Shown here one piece after another: positions 8,058-14,975 of a stretch of 64,000 nt of DNA. The stretch is from HGM11501 sp045123995 (GTDB taxonomy: Bacteria > Bacillota > Clostridia > CAKSNL01 > HGM11501). Numbering within the stretch: position 1 is the first letter of the stretch; each line of letters opens with the position of its first letter. The notes under the pieces were generated by a model. It saw nothing but the letters and a program-made list of their open reading frames with translations, ran no database searches and was not told where the DNA came from. Location of the stretch: the NCBI GenBank assembly GCA_045123995.1, contig JBGVKY010000005.1:1-64000 (forward strand), written 5' to 3'. A program made the position numbers and the translations under genes.

Positions 8058-9127
8058 AGTCCCAATTCCTTTGCTCTGGCTTGTAATTCAATTGCTGCAT
8101 GTTTAGGATCATCTGCTTTCATAATTGCAGATACAACACAGATACCTGCAATCGGAATACCTTTAAGCACATCAATATTGTCTTTATTAAGTCCGCCGAT
8201 TGCATTTACCGGAATCGGCACTGCACTACAGATATTACCAAGGGTTTCAGTTGAGGTAAGAACAGTTTTTACTTTAGTTGTAGTTGGATATATCGCTCCA
8301 ACACCAAGATAATCCGCTCCCTGAGCGTATGCCTCAACTGCCTGTTCAACTGTTTTTGTAGTTGCTCCTACAATTTTATCATCACCCATAAGCTTTCTTG
8401 CTATAGATACCGGCATGTCACTTTGACCGACATGCACACCTTCGGCATCTATTGCCAATGCCACATCTACCCTATCATCAATGATAAGCGGAACATTATA
8501 TTTCTTTGTAAGTGTATTGTTATCACTAAAATCAGTATTATTATTTTTATTATTATTAAAATCATTATTATTTACTTCGGTTATTACGAAGTTTGGACTT
8601 CGGTTTTCCAGAAGTGCTGAGTTCTGTATTTCCGGAAGTCCTGACTTCGGTTTTTCAGAAGTCTTGACTTCGGCATTTTCAGAAGTCTTGACTTCGGTTG
8701 TTTCATAAAACTCCGATTCATCATTATCGGAAGGATCAAAATCATTGTTTTCGGGACACTCTATATTAGAAACAAAATTCATTACATAAATTAGCGTAGG
8801 CTTCCCAAGTCCCTGTTTCTTTTTCTTGATAAGTCCGCAGCCTTTTTCATCATCAAGTTCAGCAAAAAGCTTTACGCCTTTATCCTTTCCTATACGCATA
8901 TACTCCATTACTTCCTCTAAAGTGAAATAAATATATACATGATTCTTTTCATCTATCCAACCATTCTTAACTGACAATCCCATCCTGTCGAGCATAAGGC
9001 CATACAAAATTTTTGCATCAGAAGATAACCCAATAAATCTTTCATCTAAAAAAAGTAATTTGGGTATTCTAAAAAAAGTAAATTGATTTGCTTCGTGTCC
9101 GTAAAAATAATCCATTTGGTAATTCAT
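8051..9127 (-). CDS. Chimera: RepA_N replication initiator domain fused to truncated thiamine-phosphate synthase
   Basis: 358-residue protein made of two unrelated halves. Residues 1-125 (YFYGHEANQFTFFRIPKLLF onward) are a RepA_N initiator DNA-binding domain as found on Gram-positive plasmids and integrative elements. Residues 126-205 are low-complexity, with repeated EVKTSE and Asn-rich runs. From about 206 the sequence is ThiE: YNVPLIIDDRVDVALA, GVHVGQSDMPV, GADYLGVGAIYPTTTK and NAIGGLNKDNI. ThiE is normally about 210 residues. The first 55 or so, including the YLVTD strand and the QLREK segment that binds the pyrimidine diphosphate, are absent. RBS is GAGGAGGG. The reading frame is open throughout, so the fusion can be expressed, but ThiE activity is doubtful. 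Confidence 0.88.
   Translation of the reverse strand: MNYQMDYFYGHEANQFTFFRIPKLLFLDERFIGLSSDAKILYGLMLDRMGLSVKNGWIDEKNHVYIYFTLEEVMEYMRIGKDKGVKLFAELDDEKGCGLIKKKKQGLGKPTLIYVMNFVSNIECPENNDFDPSDNDESEFYETTEVKTSENAEVKTSEKPKSGLPEIQNSALLENRSPNFVITEVNNNDFNNNKNNNTDFSDNNTLTKKYNVPLIIDDRVDVALAIDAEGVHVGQSDMPVSIARKLMGDDKIVGATTKTVEQAVEAYAQGADYLGVGAIYPTTTKVKTVLTSTETLGNICSAVPIPVNAIGGLNKDNIDVLKGIPIAGICVVSAIMKADDPKHAAIELQARAKELGLC
8588..8705. repeat. Five tandem 23-24 bp repeats (iteron-like) inside repA
   Basis: Units begin at 8588, 8611, 8635, 8658 and 8682. Each has the form GAAGTC-T-GACTTCGG followed by a T-rich end; the last three are nearly identical and the first two diverged. Each unit contains a short inverted repeat GAAGTC/GACTTC. 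RepA_N replicons are known to carry their origin as repeats inside the rep gene, so this is most likely the relic oriV. The array also explains the repeated EVKTSE residues in the protein. Confidence 0.75.
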
Positions 9128-9158
9128 GAAAATAATCCCTCCTCATCTGTTATTAGGT

Positions 9159-9191
9159 AAAAAAAGCAGACTATAGAAATCTATAGTCTGC
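9159..9191 (-). terminator. Attenuator-like terminator upstream of repA-thiE
   Basis: A perfect 11-bp stem GCAGACTATAG/CTATAGTCTGC with an AAAT loop is followed on the minus strand by seven T. It lies between the likely promoter side and the RepA-ThiE start at 9127, so it would end transcription before the gene unless read through. Confidence 0.8.
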
Positions 9192-9365
9192 CAAAAAAAC
9201 ATACATGTTTTTTATTTTATTGCAAGCGTATAACATTCATATCACTCACAATTAGTATTTACGATAAATACCTACCACCTTTCGAAATCGAGTTGTTTCG
9301 TGCTTTTTTCAAAGCATTGAAGAGCGAACTACAACTCCGCAAACCCGCATAAATACTGAGGTTTC
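9192..9365 (-). promoter_or_regulatory. Structured leader preceding the attenuator
   Basis: On the minus strand this stretch can fold into a GAGTTGT/ACAACTC stem extended by TTCG/CGAA, an inner TGCTTT/AAAGCA hairpin, and a GTATTTA/TAAATAC hairpin. It also holds a possible seven-codon leader peptide ATG AAT GTT ATA CGC TTG CAA TAA. With the terminator downstream it looks like the copy-number or attenuation leader that came with the replication gene. It shows no match to a TPP riboswitch. Confidence 0.45.
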
Positions 9366-9410
9366 GTTAGTAGGTCCTAATGAACAGTGTTCAGGGACAA
9401 AAAAATTAAA

Positions 9411-9455
9411 GTTTATCGGCACTTTTTATCGGCATTTTTAAAAGTGCCGATAAAC
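9411..9455. repeat. 16-bp perfect inverted repeat
   Basis: GTTTATCGGCACTTTT (9411-9426) pairs perfectly with AAAAGTGCCGATAAAC (9440-9455). An additional TATCGGCA in the loop repeats the same core. It lies in the gap between the RepA leader and the DUF559 remnant. It could be a strong transcription barrier or an element end. Confidence 0.7.
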
Positions 9456-9476
9456 TCAAACGATTAAAATACCTTC

Positions 9477-9528
9477 CTAAAGGCTTCCCCACGAGGGGAA
9501 GCTGTCACGAAGTGACTGATAAGGTGTT
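9477..9528. repeat. Two-hairpin REP-like repeat unit
   Basis: The unit has GGCTTCCCC/GGGGAAGC as a first hairpin, TCAC-GAAG-TGA as a second, and ends GATAAGGTGTT. The same architecture with changed stems recurs at 10983-11032, 11061-11109 (inverted) and at both ends of the DUF559 gene. Confidence 0.7.
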
Positions 9529-9591
9529 AATATAATTCAGTATATCCTCACAAACACCCTCAAATCTTTGATTAACATCAAGATATGTCAT
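9505..9591 (-). pseudogene. Remnant 3' end of a DUF559 gene
   Basis: The minus-strand frame ending at a TGA at 9507-9505 reads MTYLDVNQRFEGVCEDILN and then YINTLSVTS. This matches the C-terminus of the intact DUF559 protein nearby (EVNKNFEGVCQYIN). In both cases the last residues are encoded by the REP-like repeat. The upstream part with the catalytic domain is gone: a stop codon appears about 15 codons before the match. Confidence 0.6.
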
Positions 9592-9620
9592 TTGTAAAAA
9601 ATGCAGAAAAGCATACTGTG

Positions 9621-10868
9621 TTAAAACAGCTTATCATTGATCATATATATAGGTTCCGCCATTCTTCCGGTTGAATCTAAATTGTATTTAGATTCAAAAT
9701 ATTTAATAATCTCTTCTTCGGATGGGAATTCGATCCATTGATATGGTTCCTGGAACGCTAATTTTTCCAAAAGATATACAGAGCCATTTTTTTCATATAT
9801 CACTCCTGCATGCTCCATAAACAGAAACGGATCAGATTCATCTACAGTATCGTGCCCAACCATACCTATAAACTTCAAATTGGAATTTTTAAATTGAATT
9901 CCTCTCACCTTAAGAGCTTGCTCCAAAACCTTTTTTTGAACCCCTTTATCAGTTGATGTGCTTGTAGGTATTGGTGCATAAAAGTTTTCAAACGCCTTCA
10001 AATTTTCATCTGTCATATATTTAGTGGGCATCTTTTCAAACGAATAATTATCAAAAGCCAATGACTGCATAGATGTTTTTTGAAAATCAGTGCTGTTTAC
10101 CAGGATATCATCTCTCAACAATGTAAATGCTGCCATTCTGCAACAAACACCAACAAAATCAGGATATTTTTGCACCCATACTTCATTTATCTCATAAGGG
10201 TCGTAATTTACTTTATCCAAAGTGTTCCAACCATCCAAAACGGATTCAGGCGCAGTTTCATTGTATAGATTAACGTAGTTAATATAATCTTTAATGTAAG
10301 ATTCCTTTATTCCCGCTTTTCCTAAATCCTTGCTAAGCTCTGATTGATCTTCTTTGGAAGTCAAGTTACTGAATTTCACCTCAGGATTTACATAGGGATC
10401 TGTAATCCCACTGGTTCTCAAATCTCCGCTTTGGTTTTTATCAGAGATGTTCTCCTCCAAATGATCTGAACCGTCAGAAGATAATTTTGTCACCATAAAC
10501 TTACCCATAAAAGGATCAATCTCTGATAGAGTACCTGTATAAGTTACAAGCACCCTATCCCCGACAGCTATCTTATCAAGACTTTCCGGCTTCTCTTCAA
10601 AAGTAAATGCATAACTAACATTATCATCATCCGTTAAGGTAAACATAAAATCTTTTATTTCTTCTACTTTTCCTATTACTTCCGACGCATCTTGATCTAC
10701 TACATCCTTATCACTGTCCGACGGTATCGGTTTACCCTCCATAACTTCACTCTGCATTATGCTCACAGAAGTTTCTGAGTCCTCTTTTCTGGTTACTTTC
10801 GAACATCCAACAATAACACTTACACTTACAGTTAAAATAACTAACAGCATTAATATTTTTTTATTCAT
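9621..10868 (-). CDS. Lipoprotein, possibly with a C-terminal DUF4300 domain
   Basis: 415-residue exported protein. A lipobox VIVGCSK (Cys22) after a hydrophobic signal predicts lipid anchoring to the outer face of the membrane. Residues about 23-65 are acidic and probably disordered. About 66-130 form a small beta-rich domain (EVIGKVEEIKDFMFTL... to FMVTKL) similar in style to OB-fold metal or solute-binding modules of lipoproteins. The rest, beginning FSNLTSKEDQSELSKDLGKAGI, resembles DUF4300 by recollection only. No catalytic motif is obvious; a Cys pair occurs in FVGVCCRMAAF. It lies between repeat blocks with no coding neighbour, so it may have been acquired with this island. Confidence 0.75.
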   Translation of the reverse strand: MNKKILMLLVILTVSVSVIVGCSKVTRKEDSETSVSIMQSEVMEGKPIPSDSDKDVVDQDASEVIGKVEEIKDFMFTLTDDDNVSYAFTFEEKPESLDKIAVGDRVLVTYTGTLSEIDPFMGKFMVTKLSSDGSDHLEENISDKNQSGDLRTSGITDPYVNPEVKFSNLTSKEDQSELSKDLGKAGIKESYIKDYINYVNLYNETAPESVLDGWNTLDKVNYDPYEINEVWVQKYPDFVGVCCRMAAFTLLRDDILVNSTDFQKTSMQSLAFDNYSFEKMPTKYMTDENLKAFENFYAPIPTSTSTDKGVQKKVLEQALKVRGIQFKNSNLKFIGMVGHDTVDESDPFLFMEHAGVIYEKNGSVYLLEKLAFQEPYQWIEFPSEEEIIKYFESKYNLDSTGRMAEPIYMINDKLF

Positions 10869-11134
10869 ACTTTACCTCTTTCCGGAAAGCACTTTTCCTA
10901 TTTTCTTAACAAATTCTTATTTATCCTTTCCACAAAATTAGATACATCTATATTGCGACACATAGGTTTAGATGCAACCTTTCAAAGGCTTCTCCTTGAG
11001 GAGAGTCTCTGCCGCAGGCGGTGGTTAGGTGTAGACTCTTAAGCAATCGTTATTCTTTTTCCACCTCATCCACCGCAAGCGGTCCCCCTTCCCCTTGGTG
11101 GGGAAGGCTATTTTATCCCTTGTATATCAAACTT
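10869..11134. repeat. Intergenic block with two facing REP-like units
   Basis: Unit one (10983-11032) starts AAAGGCTTCTCC and carries a GCCGCAGGC-type second stem. Unit two (11061-11109) is inverted, with CACCGCAAGCGGT and CCCCTTGGTGGGG stems ending GGAAGGCT. Together they make an imperfect inverted pair around a short centre with no gene. The remaining bases are AT-rich and show nothing else. Confidence 0.65.
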
Positions 11135-11160
11135 TATAAAGACTGTATAATCTAGATGCC
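11135..11160. repeat. 26-bp direct repeat, left copy, flanking the DUF559 cassette
   Basis: The 26 bases starting TATAAAGACTGTATAATC and ending GATGCC recur identically at 11648-11673. The two copies bracket the DUF559 gene and its inverted repeats, as a duplicated target or recombination site would. Confidence 0.8.
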
Positions 11161-11167
11161 ATTCAGC

Positions 11168-11618
11168 AAAGCCTCCCTTGCCTAAAGGGAGGTGGCAGCC
11201 ATAGGCTGACGGAGGGATTCTTTTACAACAACATTAATATATTGGCAAACTCCCTCAAAATTTTTGTTTACTTCATTATTAGGTATCCTTATAACAGTTA
11301 GATTTCGTTGCTCTATTCTTTCTGTTCTGATTTTATCTTTCAATAATCCGTTTTCTTCATAATGTTGTGAGCCGTCAATCTCAATTATCAACCTTGCACT
11401 ATGACAGTAAAAATCAACAATGTAATTATCTATTACTTTTTGTCTTAAAAATCTAACAGGATAACTTTTCAAGAAATCATACCAAAGATGTCTTTCTTCT
11501 TCTGTCATATTCTTACGCAAAGTTCTTGCGTTACTTGTTAAATCTGTGTTATGTTTTCTTTCCATATATCCCTCCACCATCTTCGATGGTCCCCCTCCCT
11601 TTAGGCAAGGGAGGCTTT
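11168..11618. mobile_element. Putative DUF559 cassette with perfect 25-bp terminal inverted repeats
   Basis: The 25 bases at 11168-11192 are the exact reverse complement of 11594-11618 (core GCCTCCCTTGCCTAAAGGG). Each terminal repeat adjoins a second small hairpin, giving the REP-like two-hairpin architecture seen at 9477 and 10983-11109. The DUF559 gene fills the interior, and its stop and ribosome binding site are inside the repeats. Outside lie the 26-bp direct repeats at 11135 and 11648. No transposase is present, so mobilisation would need the DUF559 protein itself or help in trans; this is inference. Confidence 0.55.
11182..11565 (-). CDS. DUF559 protein (PD-(D/E)XK endonuclease-like, Vsr-related fold)
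   Basis: Small predicted nuclease of about 127 residues. The ATG at 11565 is chosen because GGAGGG lies just upstream and because the 22 extra in-frame codons before it are encoded by the terminal repeat. Core motifs: RTLRKNMTEEERHLWYDFL, FLRQKVIDNYIVDFYCHSARLIIEIDGSQH (the D...EID catalytic pattern, spread over about 45-75), then DKIRTERIEQRNLTVIRI and FEGVCQYI. Proteins of this type resemble very-short-patch repair endonucleases. The last residues (SLRQPMAATSL) come from the other terminal repeat. Confidence 0.85.
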   Translation of the reverse strand: MERKHNTDLTSNARTLRKNMTEEERHLWYDFLKSYPVRFLRQKVIDNYIVDFYCHSARLIIEIDGSQHYEENGLLKDKIRTERIEQRNLTVIRIPNNEVNKNFEGVCQYINVVVKESLRQPMAATSL

Positions 11619-11647
11619 TTGTTTTCACCAATATTCGACACTCTTAC

Positions 11648-11673
11648 TATAAAGACTGTATAATCTAGATGCC
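11648..11673. repeat. 26-bp direct repeat, right copy
   Basis: Identical to 11135-11160 over all 26 bases. The distance between copies is 513 bp from start to start. Confidence 0.8.
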
Positions 11674-11715
11674 TATGTTTTTAGCATCAGACTCGTGTCA
11701 AATTGAACAGGAAAA

Positions 11716-13152
11716 TCACGCATTAACTGAATAGTCCTTTTTAAATCCATGCGCCCCATAAATTTGCCATTTCCCCACACCAAGTCTTTGCATGATTGCC
11801 CTTCGTTCTTCTGCGCAAAGCTCAGGGTTGGTATCAACAGATGTCATAAGTATAGGAGCATATTGGTTGTATTCTGCCTGCTCCTGTGTTAATCCGTGGA
11901 CATTAATATAAATATCCCCGGTAATTGCAATATGATTTCGATAGTCAATAAGAACTATTTCTCCGGGAAGATGTCCGCCCTGACCCTCATATACCTCAAA
12001 ATGGAGTTCTCCAAAATCAAAAAAACCAATTTGAGTAAGAGGTTCTGTAGGCTTTTCTACATCATCCCACAATGCAGTAACCTTATTGGGATTTACCGTT
12101 TTATACGAAGTAAGTAATTTACAAATATTAATATACGGTTTGTGCAGGGGATTTTCCTCCCTATACCCGTTTTTTCCATTATATTCTTTGTTTAAGCACA
12201 TTGCAGTTTTATGGCTGGCCATAACCTCGTCAAATACAGGCAACAGTCCACAATGGTCAACATCAGCGTGCGTTATAAGTATTGTTTTTTTAATCTCATT
12301 AAATTCAGGTATAATCTCTTTAAATACGCTTAGCATTTCTTCTGTATAACAGGCATATCCGCTGTCTATAAACAAATATTTTCTGTCACTATTTATAATG
12401 ATTGTGTTACTTCCGCAAGGAGGTTCTATCAGTATTATTTCGGTTTTTTCGGTGATTTTGTGTTTAGTTATACGCGGAGAAAAATTCGTTCCTTTTGAAG
12501 CACCGAGCAACTCTGCAAATTTGCTAATACTGTCAAATGTACGATATGGAGACAAACCCTGTTCGTCCAATGTCTGCATAGCAAGATTTACATGTACTAA
12601 AAGTTCTTTGCTTATATCGGTGGTTAAACCCATAATCTGAGACAGACCCATAACATATGTATTGTAAAAAATACCGTTATCATAAACCTTCTCTGAGCTG
12701 TTATAGTCTATCATCCTAACTTTGCATATTTTTTCGACTTCCTTCAAAAACTCAGATATTTTTTGCGAATCATCAACATACAAACCCATCTTAAAATACT
12801 GATAATTTGTTCCATTCTCTTGCGAACTTATATATGAGATATTAAAATTAAATCTGTCAATAAGGGTCAAAACATCCGTAACACTTCCCGGAACATCTTT
12901 AAGACAGAACTCCAATAAAACAATGCTTGTTTTTGAGTTATTATTTTGAAGATAACCAATCTTTTCAAGTTCGCTATCTGCTTTTTTCAGTTGTTCCTCA
13001 GTTCCTTCTGCATCTATAAATAACATATGCGAATCTACAGCTTTATTGTAACTTACACGAGTAATGTTAATTCCTAATGCCGAAAAGCACTTACTCGCTT
13101 TTAAAAATGCACCAATACGATTTGGCATTGATGTTATATATGTTTTTTTCAT
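11716..13152 (-). CDS. Two ACT-like domains fused to a metallo-beta-lactamase-fold hydrolase
   Basis: 478-residue cytoplasmic protein. Residues 1-70 (YITSMPNRIGAFLKASKCF) and about 77-150 (IVLLEFCLKDVPGSVTDVL) are two ACT-type ligand-binding domains. A helical linker follows. From about 225 a metallo-beta-lactamase domain begins: NTIIINSDRKYLFIDSGY, then ITHADVDHCGLL (HxDxDH, about 296-307), GGHLPGEIV, AITGDIYIN and a terminal IYGAHG. All metal ligands of the fold appear present. The combination suggests an amino-acid-responsive hydrolase, but neither ligand nor substrate can be named. It stands alone between the DUF559 cassette and the Nif3 gene. Confidence 0.82.
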   Translation of the reverse strand: MKKTYITSMPNRIGAFLKASKCFSALGINITRVSYNKAVDSHMLFIDAEGTEEQLKKADSELEKIGYLQNNNSKTSIVLLEFCLKDVPGSVTDVLTLIDRFNFNISYISSQENGTNYQYFKMGLYVDDSQKISEFLKEVEKICKVRMIDYNSSEKVYDNGIFYNTYVMGLSQIMGLTTDISKELLVHVNLAMQTLDEQGLSPYRTFDSISKFAELLGASKGTNFSPRITKHKITEKTEIILIEPPCGSNTIIINSDRKYLFIDSGYACYTEEMLSVFKEIIPEFNEIKKTILITHADVDHCGLLPVFDEVMASHKTAMCLNKEYNGKNGYREENPLHKPYINICKLLTSYKTVNPNKVTALWDDVEKPTEPLTQIGFFDFGELHFEVYEGQGGHLPGEIVLIDYRNHIAITGDIYINVHGLTQEQAEYNQYAPILMTSVDTNPELCAEERRAIMQRLGVGKWQIYGAHGFKKDYSVNA

Positions 13153-13211
13153 TCATCTTCCTCGCTTTCGTCAAATTTCGACAATCCTTATAGACTCACA
13201 TTAAGTCAGGA

Positions 13212-13982
13212 CTAAAAAATCTTAAGCTTATTTTTCTCCCCGGAAATTAAAATTTCAACGTCGGGGAAATTTTCTCTGATAATATCCAAAAAAATTTCCG
13301 TAACGATTACTTCCGAGTCAAAATGAGTCACCTCAATATAGCTTATATTGTTATCCAAAAGATCATTTATATCAGAATGATGAAGCTCGCCCGTTATATA
13401 GAGATCGCACTTTTTTCTGATACATTCTGAAACAAGGCTTCTTCCGCTTCCTGTACAGATGGCTATTTTTTTAATTTCCCCATCTTCCCCCGCATATCTT
13501 ACCACGGGCAGATTAAAGCCTTCCTTAACCCTTTTTATCATTTCAAAAAGTGTGGTATCGCAAAGGCTGATTCTTCCAATTCCGTCCTCCGAGCCGTCAC
13601 CCTCTAAATTTTCAGAAAAAGGAAGAGAAAGCTTTTCCAAGAACAAATCATTAAGTCCGCCCTTGGCTTTGTCAAGATTTGTGTGGGCAGAGTAAACCGA
13701 AATATCATTTTTACCCAGCATAAGAAGGCTTCTCCCCAAGGCATCCTCACTTGTTATGGAATATACGGGATTAAAAATCAAAGGATGGTGACAAATTATT
13801 AAATCTACCCCTTTTTCCACCGCCTCTTTCACCGTTTCTTCTGTGGCGTCCAACGAAAGAAGCACTTTTTTAACCTCTTTATCGCATCTTCCGAATAAAA
13901 GCCCCACGTTGTCAAAATCTTCTTTAAGGCAAGTGGGAGCCAAAGCTTCAATTTTTTCTTTTATATCAAAAACCTTTACCAT
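13212..13982 (-). CDS. Nif3-like dinuclear metal centre protein (YqfO family)
   Basis: 256-residue member of the Nif3/GTP cyclohydrolase I type 2-like family, a hexameric protein with a di-metal site of uncertain substrate. Visible features: EDFDNVGLLFGR (about 20-31), LDATEETVKEAVEKGVDLIICHHPLIF with the metal-binding HHP (spread over about 44-70), YSAHTNLDKAKGGLND (about 97-112), and C-terminal ITGELHHSDI and VTHFDSE that complete the ligand set. In Bacillus yqfO follows trmK near sigA. Here the same linkage persists, but an esterase and a lipoprotein gene are inserted between. Confidence 0.92.
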   Translation of the reverse strand: MVKVFDIKEKIEALAPTCLKEDFDNVGLLFGRCDKEVKKVLLSLDATEETVKEAVEKGVDLIICHHPLIFNPVYSITSEDALGRSLLMLGKNDISVYSAHTNLDKAKGGLNDLFLEKLSLPFSENLEGDGSEDGIGRISLCDTTLFEMIKRVKEGFNLPVVRYAGEDGEIKKIAICTGSGRSLVSECIRKKCDLYITGELHHSDINDLLDNNISYIEVTHFDSEVIVTEIFLDIIRENFPDVEILISGEKNKLKIF

Positions 13983-13999
13983 AAAAACACCTCTTTTAT

Positions 14000-14034
14000 A
14001 AAAGTCATTTCCGCAAAATGCGGAAATGACTTTT
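14000..14034. terminator. Perfect 16-bp stem terminator
   Basis: AAAAGTCATTTCCGCA pairs with TGCGGAAATGACTTTT across a 3-base loop, just after the lipoprotein gene stop at 14051 and before the Nif3 start. Confidence 0.8.
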
Positions 14035-14050
14035 TTACATTCACTTTAGT

Positions 14051-14956
14051 TTAATCTGCCATGTAGAAAGCTAACGGCGAAACATCGTTTCTGTTATCGG
14101 TAAAATCTCCGAAATACACCCATCCTGATTTTCCGCCCTTTTTCTCTATATACAAAAATCCGTCAGTTGATTCTTTTGTTATTTTGAATATTTCTCCTTT
14201 TAAAAGCTTTACGCTCTCGCCGTGAGGGCAATTTACATCTTTTCCGTTAAAGTCGCTGTGAGCTAAAACCAATCCCTCTTTAAGCAAATCAATTTCAGCT
14301 TTATCCGAAATCATGCCGTAGTTTATTAAATCCTCGCCCATTTCCTCGGCTACTTTTTCATCTTCATAGTAAGCATAAGAAGAGCGCACAACATCTCTTA
14401 CGTCCCTTTCCTCTTTAACGAACTTTTCTCCGTCAAATGTATATTCCGCTTCCACGGACCACATTCCAAAGCTTCCTCTTTCAGATGTTTTTATCTTGTT
14501 TTTCTCAAGGATTTCAATTTCTGCATCATATCCTATATATGCTTCATCAGAAACATATTCACCATTTTGAAACTCAAGGGCATAAAAACCATCTTCGTTT
14601 AATCTTATAACCCTTAAGAAAACATCGCTGCTTACCTCATCGGTTATAACGGCAAGTTCCCTATATCCATCTTTCGTGTCCAAATCAATGCCGTAAATTT
14701 TATAAAGGTAATAAACCTCGCCAAATCCAAAGCTTATTTCCTTATCCATCGAGGAAATCAATAGATTGTCATCGTCGGTAATTGAAACTTTTATTTCTTC
14801 CTCTTTTCCGTCGCCGGTCATATCATAACAAACCAAAGTGCTTTTTGAATCTTCACTGTTTCCAAACAAAAGTTCATACTTAAAATCCCTATTCCCGCAG
14901 GCAGTAAATGCGATTAAGCCAATAAGTACCAAAAGCATAGAAAATATTTTTTTCAT
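14051..14956 (-). CDS. Lipoprotein with C-terminal SH3-like region
   Basis: 301-residue exported protein of unrecognised family. The signal peptide ends in the lipobox FTACGN (Cys20). The central part (about 38-200) is beta-rich with acidic repeats of the kind YDMTGDGKEEEIKVSI and YGIDLDTKDGYRELAVIT, reminiscent of FG-GAP/VCBS-like calcium loops. The C-terminal 70 residues (VLAHSDFNGKDVNCPHGESV to KSGWVYFGDF) look like a bacterial SH3 domain that could bind cell wall. It ends at a strong terminator and follows the esterase gene by 19 bp, so the two are likely cotranscribed. Confidence 0.75.
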   Translation of the reverse strand: MKKIFSMLLVLIGLIAFTACGNRDFKYELLFGNSEDSKSTLVCYDMTGDGKEEEIKVSITDDDNLLISSMDKEISFGFGEVYYLYKIYGIDLDTKDGYRELAVITDEVSSDVFLRVIRLNEDGFYALEFQNGEYVSDEAYIGYDAEIEILEKNKIKTSERGSFGMWSVEAEYTFDGEKFVKEERDVRDVVRSSYAYYEDEKVAEEMGEDLINYGMISDKAEIDLLKEGLVLAHSDFNGKDVNCPHGESVKLLKGEIFKITKESTDGFLYIEKKGGKSGWVYFGDFTDNRNDVSPLAFYMAD

Positions 14957-14975
14957 AAAAACACTCCTTTATAAA

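Noticed and set aside
8588..8705. Tandem repeats considered as a small CRISPR array
   Set aside because: Units are contiguous with no unique spacers, lie within a reading frame, and no cas genes are present. An iteron array in a RepA_N gene explains them.
5171..9420. TPP riboswitch expected for thiC, thiD or thiE
   Set aside because: I looked for the CTGAGA and ACCTGATCTGG-type conserved segments on the minus strand and did not find them in any leader of the cluster. A model scan could still reveal a divergent one.
11566..11631. N-terminal extension of the DUF559 protein
   Set aside because: These 22 codons are encoded by the terminal inverted repeat, and GGAGGG stands directly before the internal ATG at 11565.
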